Shown piece after piece: positions 8,308 to 15,534 of a stretch of DNA of 34,975 nucleotides. The position numbers and the translations under genes are program-made. This stretch comes from Lachnospiraceae bacterium. GTDB taxonomy: Bacteria; Bacillota; Clostridia; Lachnospirales; Lachnospiraceae. The stretch covers positions 1 to 34,975 of the forward strand of contig JAPFDH010000059.1 of the NCBI GenBank assembly GCA_026169045.1, written 5' to 3'. How positions within the stretch are numbered: the stretch's first letter is position 1; the number at the start of each line of letters is the position of its first letter. The notes under the pieces were generated by a model. The model made no database searches and had not been told where the DNA came from. It worked only from the letters and a program-made list of their open reading frames with translations.

Positions 8308-8337
8308 TTGTCATCTTCCGGGGAAATATGGTATACT
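8308..8337 (+). promoter_or_regulatory. Promoter of prfC
   Basis: TTGTCA (8308-8313), 18-nt spacer, TATACT (8332-8337), with an extended TGG before the -10. The leader would be about 125 nt. Confidence 0.7.
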
Positions 8338-8469
8338 CTCGTGGAACAAGATTCATTAATTTAAGCTAAGCAATGGTCAAATCGTTCATAATAGTGGATA
8401 AAATTAAAATATATGAAAGAGACTGTTGTAAAATGAACGCATAATTTAGGCGTAGAAATGAGGTAAAAG

Positions 8470-10071
8470 ATGTCTGAATTGGAAGAACAGATAAAGAAAA
8501 GAAGAACATTTGCCATTATTTCCCACCCTGATGCGGGTAAGACGACTCTGACAGAAAAATTTCTGCTCTATGGTGGAGCCATTAACCAGGCTGGATCCGT
8601 AAAAGGAAGAAAGACGGCAAGACATGCGGTTTCTGACTGGATGGAGATTGAAAAGCAAAGGGGGATTTCTGTTACATCTTCCGTTCTTCAGTTTGAATAT
8701 AATGGAAACTGTATTAATATATTGGATACGCCAGGCCATCAGGACTTCTCAGAGGACACATATCGAACGCTGATGGCAGCGGATTCTGCTGTTATGGTAA
8801 TCGATGGATCCAAAGGTGTGGAAGCGCAGACCATCAAATTGTTCAAAGTATGTGTGTTGCGTCATATTCCGATTTTTACATTTATCAATAAAATGGATCG
8901 TGAAGCCAATGATCCATTTGATCTTTTGGATGAAATAGAAAGTGTGTTGGGGATTAAAACATGCCCAATCAATTGGCCGATTGGAAGTGGAAAAAGTTTT
9001 AAAGGTGTATACGATCGGGAAACAAAAAAAATTACTACATTTGTGGCAGCTGATGCCGGTATGCATGCTCTTGATACAGATGAGATTGATTTGGAGCACG
9101 CGGAGTCTTTGATCGGAGAGTTTGCCAAGGAAAAATTGGAAGAAGATGTGGAATTGCTGGATGGTGCCAGTGAACCTTTTGATATGGAGCAGGTGCGCGC
9201 CGGAAAATTATCTCCTGTATTTTTTGGATCTGCACTTACAAATTTTGGTGTGGAAAACTTTTTACAGCATTTCCTGAAAATGACGACATCGCCTCTTCCA
9301 AGAAAGAGTGATGCAGGAGTTATTGATCCGTTTAGACCGGATTTTTCCGCATTTGTCTTTAAAATTCAGGCAAATATGAACAAAGCGCATAGAGACCGTA
9401 TTGCGTTTATGCGTATCTGTTCTGGAAAATTTGAGGCGGGAATGGAAGTTAATCATGTTCAGGGCGGAAGAAAAATCAAGCTTACACAGCCACAGCAGCT
9501 GATGGCACAAGAAAGAAAAATCGTAGAAGAAGCATATGCTGGTGATATCATCGGTGTGTTTGATCCGGGTATTTTTTCTATAGGAGATACCATTTGTTCT
9601 TCCGATAAGAAATTTAAGTTCGAAGGAATACCGACATTTGCACCAGAACATTTTGCAAGAGTGCGTCAGGTAGATACCATGAAAAGAAAACAGTTTATCA
9701 AGGGTATTAGCCAGATTGCTCTGGAAGGTGCTATACAGATCTTTCAGGAATTTAATACAGGTATGGAAGAAATTATTGTGGGTGTAGTTGGTATTCTGCA
9801 ATTTGATGTTTTGAAGTTCCGCCTGGAAAGTGAGTATAATGTGGAAATTCGTCTGGATCGGCTTCCATACGAGCATATTCGTTGGATTGAAAATCAGAGT
9901 GAAGTCGATGTTTCAAAGATTCAGGGAACTTCGGATATGAAGAGAATACGTGATTTGAAAGGAAATCCGCTTCTTTTGTTTGTAAATAGCTGGAGTGTTG
10001 GAATGGTTCTGGAAAGAAATCCGGGATTGAAATTATCAGAATTTGGAAATATAAGTGAGAGTATGGAATAA
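8470..10071 (+). CDS. prfC: Peptide chain release factor 3 (RF3)
   Basis: A translational GTPase that recycles RF1 and RF2 from the ribosome after peptide release. The 533-aa length is normal. G motifs are complete: P-loop SHPDAGKTT (18-26), switch region with EIEKQRGISVTSS, DTPGHQDF starting at D86, and NKMDRE starting at N140. The C-terminal part has GVVGILQFDVLKFRLESEYNVE, typical of RF3 and separating it from EF-G and TetM-like proteins. Start ATG 8470 has GAGGT (8460-8464) upstream. It has its own promoter and a hairpin terminator, so it is probably a single-gene unit. Confidence 0.96.
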   Translation: MSELEEQIKKRRTFAIISHPDAGKTTLTEKFLLYGGAINQAGSVKGRKTARHAVSDWMEIEKQRGISVTSSVLQFEYNGNCINILDTPGHQDFSEDTYRTLMAADSAVMVIDGSKGVEAQTIKLFKVCVLRHIPIFTFINKMDREANDPFDLLDEIESVLGIKTCPINWPIGSGKSFKGVYDRETKKITTFVAADAGMHALDTDEIDLEHAESLIGEFAKEKLEEDVELLDGASEPFDMEQVRAGKLSPVFFGSALTNFGVENFLQHFLKMTTSPLPRKSDAGVIDPFRPDFSAFVFKIQANMNKAHRDRIAFMRICSGKFEAGMEVNHVQGGRKIKLTQPQQLMAQERKIVEEAYAGDIIGVFDPGIFSIGDTICSSDKKFKFEGIPTFAPEHFARVRQVDTMKRKQFIKGISQIALEGAIQIFQEFNTGMEEIIVGVVGILQFDVLKFRLESEYNVEIRLDRLPYEHIRWIENQSEVDVSKIQGTSDMKRIRDLKGNPLLLFVNSWSVGMVLERNPGLKLSEFGNISESME

Positions 10072-10077
10072 TTTATG

Positions 10078-10113
10078 GGGATGCAGAAGAATGGCTGCAT
10101 CCCTTTGTTGTTT
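10078..10113 (+). terminator. Terminator of prfC
   Basis: GGGATGCAG (10078-10086) pairs with CTGCATCCC (10095-10103) around an 8-nt loop, followed by TTTGTTGTTTT. Confidence 0.85.
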
Positions 10114-10184
10114 TGAAGTGGAATCAGCACAAAGAAAAGATATATTGCATATGTTATTGGTAAGAAATAAAAAATGGAGCTTAT

Positions 10185-10445
10185 ATGCGTATCTGTGATC
10201 TGCGGCAAAAAGAGGTAATTAATTCTTGTAATTGTAGGAGGCTGGGATTTGTCTGTGATATTGAATTTGATATTACGACGGGAAAAGTAGTTGCCATAGT
10301 GGTGCCAGGATGCGGAAAAATTTGCGGATTATTTGGACGGGACAGTGAATATGTAATTCCTTTTCGTTGTATTCGACAAATCGGACCAGAAATTATTTTG
10401 GTTGAGATTGTAGAAGAAGATGTACTGGTAAAATGTAAATTTTAA
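10185..10445 (+). CDS. YlmC/YmxH family sporulation protein (PRC-barrel)
   Basis: An 86-aa small beta-barrel protein. The start MRICDLRQKEVINSCNCRRLGFVCDIEFD and the later GLFGRDSEYVIPFRCIRQIGPEIILVE match the YlmC/YmxH PRC-barrel family, which is conserved in endospore-forming Firmicutes. In Bacillus the name comes from a gene in a sporulation-linked location; the biochemical role is unclear. A weak ribosome site (TGGAG) precedes ATG 10185. The next gene, nrdR, has its own promoter starting 22 nt after this stop. Its presence supports a spore-forming lineage. Confidence 0.88.
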   Translation: MRICDLRQKEVINSCNCRRLGFVCDIEFDITTGKVVAIVVPGCGKICGLFGRDSEYVIPFRCIRQIGPEIILVEIVEEDVLVKCKF

Positions 10446-10466
10446 TCGAAAAACTGACGTTTTTGC

Positions 10467-10495
10467 TTGACCGAAAGAACAGAAATAATTATAAT
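10467..10495 (+). promoter_or_regulatory. Promoter of nrdR-yqeG-aroK
   Basis: TTGACC (10467-10472), 17-nt spacer, TATAAT (10490-10495). Transcription would begin near 10502, only about 20 nt before the nrdR start. Confidence 0.82.
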
Positions 10496-10522
10496 GAAAA
10501 AAACGTGAGAGGGGACAAAAGA

Positions 10523-10981
10523 ATGAAATGCCCATTTTGTAATGCAGAACTGACAAAGGTAATTGATTCCAGACCTTCTGTTGATAATAATTCTATTAGA
10601 AGAAGAAGGCAGTGTGAGCGTTGCGGAAGAAGGTTTACAACCTATGAAAAGTTGGAGACATTTCCGCTTATGGTAATAAAAAAAGATAATACCAGGGAAC
10701 CATATGACAGATCGAAAATAGAAGCTGGAATTTTGCGCGCCTGCCATAAAAGACCGGTTTCCATTCAACAAATTAATCAGCTGATTGATGAGGTGGAAAA
10801 TACTATTTTTAATATGGATACAAAAGAAGTATCCAGTAAAGTTATCGGTGAAATGGTGATGAACAAGTTGCGGGATTTGGAAGCGGTGGCTTATGTAAGA
10901 TTTGCAAGTGTATACAGGGAATTTAAAGATGTAGACACATTTGCGGATGAGCTAAAAAAGCTGATGAAGAAGGAAGAATAG
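10523..10981 (+). CDS. nrdR: Transcriptional repressor NrdR
   Basis: A 152-aa ATP/dATP-sensing repressor of ribonucleotide reductase genes. The N-terminal zinc ribbon has C3, C6, C31 and C34 (MKCPFC and CERCG), followed by the ATP-cone domain (about 46-136, starting PLMVIKKDNTREPYDRSKI). Family proteins bind NrdR boxes upstream of nrd genes; none of those genes is in the window. Start ATG 10523 is chosen because the family starts MKCPFC, AGAGGGG (10508-10514) precedes it, and the longer frame begins inside the promoter. The stop codon abuts the next ATG, so nrdR and yqeG are one transcript. Confidence 0.97.
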   Translation: MKCPFCNAELTKVIDSRPSVDNNSIRRRRQCERCGRRFTTYEKLETFPLMVIKKDNTREPYDRSKIEAGILRACHKRPVSIQQINQLIDEVENTIFNMDTKEVSSKVIGEMVMNKLRDLEAVAYVRFASVYREFKDVDTFADELKKLMKKEE

Positions 10982-11488
10982 ATGATACTAAAACGATTTT
11001 ATCCCACAGAGTGTGCAAAATCCGTATATGAAATGGATTTTGAAGCATATTACAAAAAAGGAATTCGTGGAATAATATTTGATATTGATAATACGCTTGT
11101 TCCTCATGGAGCACCGGCGGATGAAGCAGTAATAGCGTTGTTTGATAACATTCATTCTATAGGCTTAAAAACATGTTTGATTTCTAATAATAAAGAAAAG
11201 CGTGTGAAGCCGTTTGCCCAATTGGTAAAATCGCAATATATTTTTGACGCCCATAAACCGTCTGTAAAAAATTACAAGAAAGCTGTAAAAATTATGGGCA
11301 TTACAGAAACACATACACTTTTTATTGGAGATCAGATTTTTACGGATATTTACGGGGCGAATCGTGCAGGTATTACCAGTATTCTTGTGAATCCAATCCA
11401 TGCAAAAGAAGAGATTCAAATTATATTAAAGAGGTATCTCGAAAAAATTGTATTGTTTTTTTATAAGAAAAGTACTTCCGATCGCTAA
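10982..11488 (+). CDS. YqeG family HAD IIIA-type phosphatase
   Basis: A 168-aa haloacid dehalogenase-fold phosphatase. Motif I is FDIDNTL, motif II is the LISNN segment, the conserved lysine is in DAHKPSVKNYKKA, and motif III/IV is LFIGDQIFTDIYGANRAG. This set matches YqeG, which is conserved in Firmicutes and related to mitochondrial phosphatidylglycerophosphate phosphatase GEP4; activity on PGP is a reasonable inference. It begins directly after the nrdR stop and its ribosome site (AAGGAAG) lies inside nrdR, showing translational coupling. Confidence 0.92.
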   Translation: MILKRFYPTECAKSVYEMDFEAYYKKGIRGIIFDIDNTLVPHGAPADEAVIALFDNIHSIGLKTCLISNNKEKRVKPFAQLVKSQYIFDAHKPSVKNYKKAVKIMGITETHTLFIGDQIFTDIYGANRAGITSILVNPIHAKEEIQIILKRYLEKIVLFFYKKSTSDR

Positions 11489-11525
11489 TGGTTTCGGCAA
11501 TGAGAGAAAGATGGGATGATGAAAA

Positions 11526-12032
11526 ATGAATATTGTTTTAATTGGTTTCATGGGAAGCGGAAAGACAACGGTCGGTAAGGCTTTGGCAAATAACTTGAAA
11601 TTTTCATTTCTGGATACGGATGAATACATAGAAGAACGGGCAGGAATGAAAATAAGTGATATTTTTGCAACGCAAGGGGAAAAATACTTTAGAGAACTGG
11701 AAAGAAGTATTTTAGGGGAGCTGACCGACAGGGATCATACGGTGATCGCTACTGGCGGTGGTTTACCGTTGATAGAGGAAAACAGAAAAAGGTTAAAGAA
11801 AATAGGAAAGGTCATTTATCTGTCAGCAAATGAACAAACATTATGGAAGCATTTGGAAGGTGATTGTTCGAGACCACTTCTGGCCGGAGAAAATCCTAGA
11901 AAAAAAATTCAGGAATTGCTTTTAGAACGAATACCAATCTATCGCCAGGCTTCCGATTATTGTATTGAAGTTGACAATAGATGTATAGATGGGATAACAA
12001 AAGAAATAGAAAAAATTGTAAAAAGTGCTTGA
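11526..12032 (+). CDS. aroK: Shikimate kinase
   Basis: A 168-aa P-loop kinase that phosphorylates shikimate at the 3-OH with ATP, the fifth step of chorismate synthesis. Walker A is GFMGSGKTT (K13), shikimate-binding residues are D32 in LDTDEY, R57 in YFRELE and the GGG at 77-79 in ATGGGLPL, and the lid arginine is in CSRPLL. Length and all motifs are normal. It follows yqeG by 37 nt with no terminator, so it probably shares the nrdR promoter. The ribosome site is weak (GATGGGATG). An AroE-family gene lies 1.5 kb downstream. Confidence 0.96.
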   Translation: MNIVLIGFMGSGKTTVGKALANNLKFSFLDTDEYIEERAGMKISDIFATQGEKYFRELERSILGELTDRDHTVIATGGGLPLIEENRKRLKKIGKVIYLSANEQTLWKHLEGDCSRPLLAGENPRKKIQELLLERIPIYRQASDYCIEVDNRCIDGITKEIEKIVKSA

Positions 12033-12058
12033 TCTTTATGAATAGATAGTATATAATA
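12030..12058 (+). promoter_or_regulatory. Promoter of efp
   Basis: TTGATC (12030-12035), 17-nt spacer, TATAAT (12053-12058). The -35 overlaps the aroK stop codon. Confidence 0.75.
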
Positions 12059-12116
12059 TTTACATGTGTCTGTTGGATAAAAATCAGGCAGAATGATAAG
12101 CCAAGGAGGAAAAACG

Positions 12117-12674
12117 ATGATTTCAGCTGGTGATTTCAGAAATGGTATTACCATTGAGATGGATAATAACGTATATCAGATTATAGAATTTCAGCATGTA
12201 AAACCTGGTAAGGGTGCTGCTTTTGTTAGAACGAAGTTAAAGGACGTTAAGAACGGAGGCGTTATAGAAAAAACATTCCGTCCTACAGAAAAGTGTCCTC
12301 AGGCACGTATTGAGCGTAAGAATATGACATATCTTTACAATGACGGTGAGTTGTATTGCTTTATGGATCCAGAAACATATGAGCAGATATCTTTGCCATT
12401 ATCTGTGATCGGTGATGCTCTTAAATTTGTAAAGGAAAATGAAGAATGTAAAGTAGTAAGCCATAATGGTTCTGTCTTTGCAATTGAGCCACCATTATTT
12501 GTAGAATTGGAAATCACAGATACAGAGCCAGGATTTAAGGGTGATACAGCGACAGGAGCTACGAAGCCAGCTGTTGTGGAAACAGGAGCTACTGTATATG
12601 TACCATTATTTGTTGATCAGGGCGATAAGATTAAGATCGATACAAGAACAGGTGAATACTTGTCCAGAGCATAA
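12117..12674 (+). CDS. efp: Translation elongation factor P
   Basis: A 185-aa three-domain (KOW, EF-P central, OB-fold) factor that relieves ribosome stalling at polyproline. The modification lysine is K32 in KPGKGAA, the same position and context as in Bacillus-type EF-P, which carries 5-aminopentanol rather than the lysyl group of enterobacteria. No modification enzyme gene is in the window. The C-terminus [17 protein letters not shown] is typical. Start ATG 12117 follows a strong AAGGAGG; the longer frame from 12093 contains that ribosome site. It has its own promoter. Confidence 0.97.
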   Translation: MISAGDFRNGITIEMDNNVYQIIEFQHVKPGKGAAFVRTKLKDVKNGGVIEKTFRPTEKCPQARIERKNMTYLYNDGELYCFMDPETYEQISLPLSVIGDALKFVKENEECKVVSHNGSVFAIEPPLFVELEITDTEPGFKGDTATGATKPAVVETGATVYVPLFVDQGDKIKIDTRTGEYLSRA

Positions 12675-12680
12675 TAATAA

Positions 12681-12709
12681 GTTCCCTGTCTGTTTGCCAG
12701 ATGGGGAAC
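12681..12709 (+). other. Hairpin between efp and tRNA-Arg
   Basis: GTTCCC (12681-12686) pairs with GGGAAC (12704-12709), with an inner TCTG/CAGA, but no T-run follows. It may be a processing or partial termination site between efp and the tRNA. Confidence 0.4.
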
Positions 12710-12716
12710 AAAATAT

Positions 12717-12788
12717 GCGCCTGTAGCTCAGTGGATAGAGCAGCAGAATCCGGATCTGTGTGCGGGGGTTCGACTCCTCTCAGGCGCA
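12717..12788 (+). tRNA. tRNA-Arg (anticodon CCG)
   Basis: A complete 72-nt cloverleaf. The acceptor stem GCGCCTG (12717-12723) pairs with CAGGCGC (12781-12787), with discriminator A. The D arm is GCTC-AGTGGATA-GAGC. The anticodon stem GCAGA/TCTGT holds the loop ATCCGGA, giving anticodon CCG for the codon CGG. The variable loop is 4 nt and the T-arm GGGGG-TTCGACT-CCTCT has two G-U pairs. CCA is not encoded and must be added enzymatically. Confidence 0.95.
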
Positions 12789-12843
12789 ATTCTCCATTGA
12801 ATAAATTCTTCTCTTATTATTGGATATGAATGGGAGAAGTACA

Positions 12844-13494
12844 ATGAATCAAAAAAATGATCGTAGTTTATATAATCAATTCTTAGAACAAATCTTAAAA
12901 GAATTCCCAACGTTAAATGAAAGAATTATTTTTTATTTTACCTCAGCAGGTGAACAGTATAGCAAATGTCAGTGTATGCCGTATAGAATGGTATATGATA
13001 TGATGCTAGTATATGGAATTATGTGGGAAAATAGAAATGGTGCATATAGTATTATTCCTGTAACAAATGATATTATGAATTTATGGAAAATGCAGGAAAA
13101 AGATTTATTTGCGGAGGCAAGGAAAAATACACCATGCCTGTTGCCGGTATGCCTTCAGCCGATTGAAGAAATGTTGTCTCATGTGCTTGCCACTGAAGAA
13201 AAAAAAGAGGTACGTACGGATATGTACGTACTGACAAATAGAAACGGATGTTTGGGGGCGGCGGCGATGTTGTATGAAAATGTATTAAAAAGATTTGCGG
13301 AATCCTTGGACAGCGACTTGTATATTTTACCTTCCAGTGTTCATGAAGTGATTTTGTTGCCAATTTGGGGACAAGAGAAAGAAATTCTGCAAAATATGGT
13401 GGGAGAGATTAATGAAAAAGAAGTTCAGAAGAAAGATATTCTTTCAAATACGGTATATCGATATTTAAGAAAAACGGATCAGATTGTAAAATAA
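12844..13494 (+). CDS. DUF5688 family protein, function unknown
   Basis: A soluble 216-aa protein of unknown function. The middle part ARKNTPCLLPVCLQPIEEML and the C-terminal NGCLGAAAMLYENVLKRFAESLDSDLYILPSSVHEVILLP fit DUF5688, which is common in Lachnospiraceae. The N-terminal third is poorly conserved and has no transmembrane segment. I start at ATG 12844 because GGAG (12833-12836) lies 7 nt upstream; the longer frame begins at TTG 12820 without a ribosome site. It follows the tRNA by 55 nt and precedes aroE by 42 nt with no terminator between, so it may be transcribed with aroE. Confidence 0.72.
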   Translation: MNQKNDRSLYNQFLEQILKEFPTLNERIIFYFTSAGEQYSKCQCMPYRMVYDMMLVYGIMWENRNGAYSIIPVTNDIMNLWKMQEKDLFAEARKNTPCLLPVCLQPIEEMLSHVLATEEKKEVRTDMYVLTNRNGCLGAAAMLYENVLKRFAESLDSDLYILPSSVHEVILLPIWGQEKEILQNMVGEINEKEVQKKDILSNTVYRYLRKTDQIVK

Positions 13495-13536
13495 GTCAAA
13501 TAATTTTTTTAAAGAAATGGAAAGGAAGAATATAAA

Positions 13537-14403
13537 ATGCTTAATACAATTACTGGAAAAACAATATTGACCGGGCTATTGGGACGACCGGTGGAACATA
13601 GTATCTCTCCGATGATGCACAATGAAGCGTTTGCGCATCTGGAACTTCCTTATGCATATTTATGTTTTGATATAGGAGAGAAAGAACTTCCTCAGGCGGT
13701 TGAAGCATTGAAAACTTTGGGTGCAAAAGGATGGAATTGTACCTGGCCGGATAAAAATAAAATGGCAGAATTATGCGATAGTTTGTCACCTGCCGCAAAG
13801 ATTATCGGGGCGGTGAATACAGTGGTGAATGATAACGGAAATTTAAAAGGCTATATTACTGATGGTACAGGATATATGATGGCTGTAAAAGATGCCGGGT
13901 ATAATGTGATTGGAAGAAAAATGACGATGCTTGGGACAGGAGGAGCGGCTACGGCAATTATTGTACAGGCAGCATTGGACGGGGTTTCTGAGATTTCGGT
14001 TTTTTGCAGAAGATCCAGTCGATTTTATATGCGGACAGTGGAAATAGTATCGCTTCTTAATGAAAAAACTTCTTGTACAGTAAAGATATATGATTATGAG
14101 GAAGAGAGATTGCGTGAAGAAATAGGAACATCGTATTTGCTGGTAAATGGTACAAGTGTGGGAATGGCTCCAAATGTTCAGGATTGTTTGATAAAAGATT
14201 CCGGCGTTTTTCACAGAGATCTGGTTGTATCTGATGTGATCTATAATCCAAGGAAAACCTTGTTGTTACAGAAGGCAGAAAAGGCAGGATGTGCTGTTTT
14301 CAATGGGCTTTATATGTTGTTGTATCAGGGAGCGGAAGCCTTTTATCTGTGGACGGGAAAAAACATGCCAATTGATATTATAAAAGAAAAGTACTTTCGG
14401 TGA
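13537..14403 (+). CDS. aroE: Shikimate dehydrogenase family protein (AroE-like, variant motifs)
   Basis: A 288-aa NAD(P)-dependent dehydrogenase that would reduce 3-dehydroshikimate to shikimate. Conserved parts are VEHSISPMMHN (substrate serines), the catalytic lysine K73, GAVNTVV, catalytic D109, the Rossmann loop MLGTGGAATA, and the C-terminal GLYMLLYQGAEAF. Two motifs are unusual: the canonical N-V-T-x-P-H-K is N67-C-T-W-P-D-K73, and the canonical N-T-D-G is I107-T-D-G. Such changes are seen in AroE paralogues of quinate/shikimate or unknown specificity, so the gene may not be the sole pathway AroE. The ribosome site is GGAAAGGAAG. aroK lies 1.5 kb upstream. Confidence 0.82.
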   Translation: MLNTITGKTILTGLLGRPVEHSISPMMHNEAFAHLELPYAYLCFDIGEKELPQAVEALKTLGAKGWNCTWPDKNKMAELCDSLSPAAKIIGAVNTVVNDNGNLKGYITDGTGYMMAVKDAGYNVIGRKMTMLGTGGAATAIIVQAALDGVSEISVFCRRSSRFYMRTVEIVSLLNEKTSCTVKIYDYEEERLREEIGTSYLLVNGTSVGMAPNVQDCLIKDSGVFHRDLVVSDVIYNPRKTLLLQKAEKAGCAVFNGLYMLLYQGAEAFYLWTGKNMPIDIIKEKYFR

Positions 14404-14418
14404 TTGAAAATGGAAAGG

Positions 14419-14447
14419 TTGCATTTTGATGTCTAATTTGATAAAAT
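14419..14447 (+). promoter_or_regulatory. Promoter of the membrane-anchored acidic protein gene
   Basis: TTGCAT (14419-14424), 17-nt spacer, TAAAAT (14442-14447). Confidence 0.55.
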
Positions 14448-14476
14448 AATGTGATATAAATGGACAGGAGGTAGAA

Positions 14477-15298
14477 ATGGAACAAAAAAGACGACCATTG
14501 AAGAAAAAAAAGAGGAGTCCTTTACTGCAATTTTTGCCATATATTATTATAGTTATGATTGCGGCAGCTTTAATTGTAGCTGTAATTGTAATTACAGATA
14601 AGAAAGATGAGCAGAAAGGAAATAGTAACCAGCAAACTCAGACGACTCAGTCAGATAGCGGTCTGAATCAGGAAAATGAATCCATGCAGGTATTGACAGT
14701 TGATGAAGAGAACACTGAAATGCAGGATTCGGCAGAATTGGATTCCAATCAGAAGATTTTGAATTTGATGCAGTCATATTTTCAGGCAGAAGAAGAGGGA
14801 GATGCTGAAAAATTAAACCAGTTGGTGGATTCACCGAACCCGGTTACTCAGGAACATTTGGATATGTTAAATGAGATTATAACAGATTATCAAAATATTG
14901 TTTGTTATGTAATGAATGGATTGGATCCGTCTTCTTGGGTGACATATATTTCTTATGATATTAAATTCTTAAATGTAGATCAAACGGCTCCTTCTTTGAA
15001 TCGGTATATTGTTCGAGAAAAAGAGGATGGCACAATGTATATTGATATGAATCCGGTTAATGAAGAATGGAATACATATTTGGAAGAAATAAGAAGCAGA
15101 TCGGATGTAAGACAGTTATATACAGATGTAAATAATCGATATATTCAAGCATGTAATGCCAGCGAAGAACTCAGCGATTTGGTAGAAATGCTGAATAAGG
15201 GAAGTCTTGAAATGTATGAACAAAATGAGACTACCGTGTCGGAAGAAGAGTCAGTGGACAATGCTGAAAGTAGTGAAACACAGACAGAAGAAGAATAA
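14477..15298 (+). CDS. Membrane-anchored extracytoplasmic protein, function unknown
   Basis: I do not recognise this 273-aa protein. It has a strongly basic N-terminus (KRRPLKKKKR), one membrane segment at about residues 17-40, a low-complexity Q/S/T/E linker (about 44-90), a compact alpha/beta domain (about 91-210) starting QKILNLMQSYFQAEEEGDAEKLNQLV, and an acidic tail rich in E, S and T. The central helix-rich start followed by strands recalls NTF2-like (SnoaL-type) folds, but that is only a visual impression. There is no lipobox Cys. Topology is N-in, C-out. Start ATG 14477 has a strong AGGAGG. It is monocistronic between its own promoter and terminator. Confidence 0.75.
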   Translation: MEQKRRPLKKKKRSPLLQFLPYIIIVMIAAALIVAVIVITDKKDEQKGNSNQQTQTTQSDSGLNQENESMQVLTVDEENTEMQDSAELDSNQKILNLMQSYFQAEEEGDAEKLNQLVDSPNPVTQEHLDMLNEIITDYQNIVCYVMNGLDPSSWVTYISYDIKFLNVDQTAPSLNRYIVREKEDGTMYIDMNPVNEEWNTYLEEIRSRSDVRQLYTDVNNRYIQACNASEELSDLVEMLNKGSLEMYEQNETTVSEEESVDNAESSETQTEEE

Positions 15299-15309
15299 AA
15301 AATAGCAGA

Positions 15310-15381
15310 TGCAAACCATTTTTAACAGTTTTGTTTGTATGACGGTGTACAAATAAAAGTAAAAATGGTTTGCACTTTTTT
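15310..15381 (+). terminator. Intrinsic terminator after the acidic membrane protein gene
   Basis: A 15-bp perfect stem (15310-15324 with 15360-15374), with a second small stem TTTGTA/TACAAA inside its loop, is followed by CTTTTTT. Confidence 0.88.
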
Positions 15382-15420
15382 AAATAATCGAAAAATTTTT
15401 TGACTTTTTCCCGATATGTT

Positions 15421-15449
15421 TTGACAATTATGGAATATTCTGTTATTCT
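15421..15449 (+). promoter_or_regulatory. Promoter of the DUF1887 CARF-like gene
   Basis: A perfect TTGACA (15421-15426), 17-nt spacer, TATTCT (15444-15449). The leader is about 80 nt. Confidence 0.75.
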
Positions 15450-15534
15450 ACTAGTATAGGTCGTAATTATAACTATATAATGATAAAAAAAACATGTTGG
15501 TATTGTGCACTATAGTGAATGGAGGTGCATGCTT

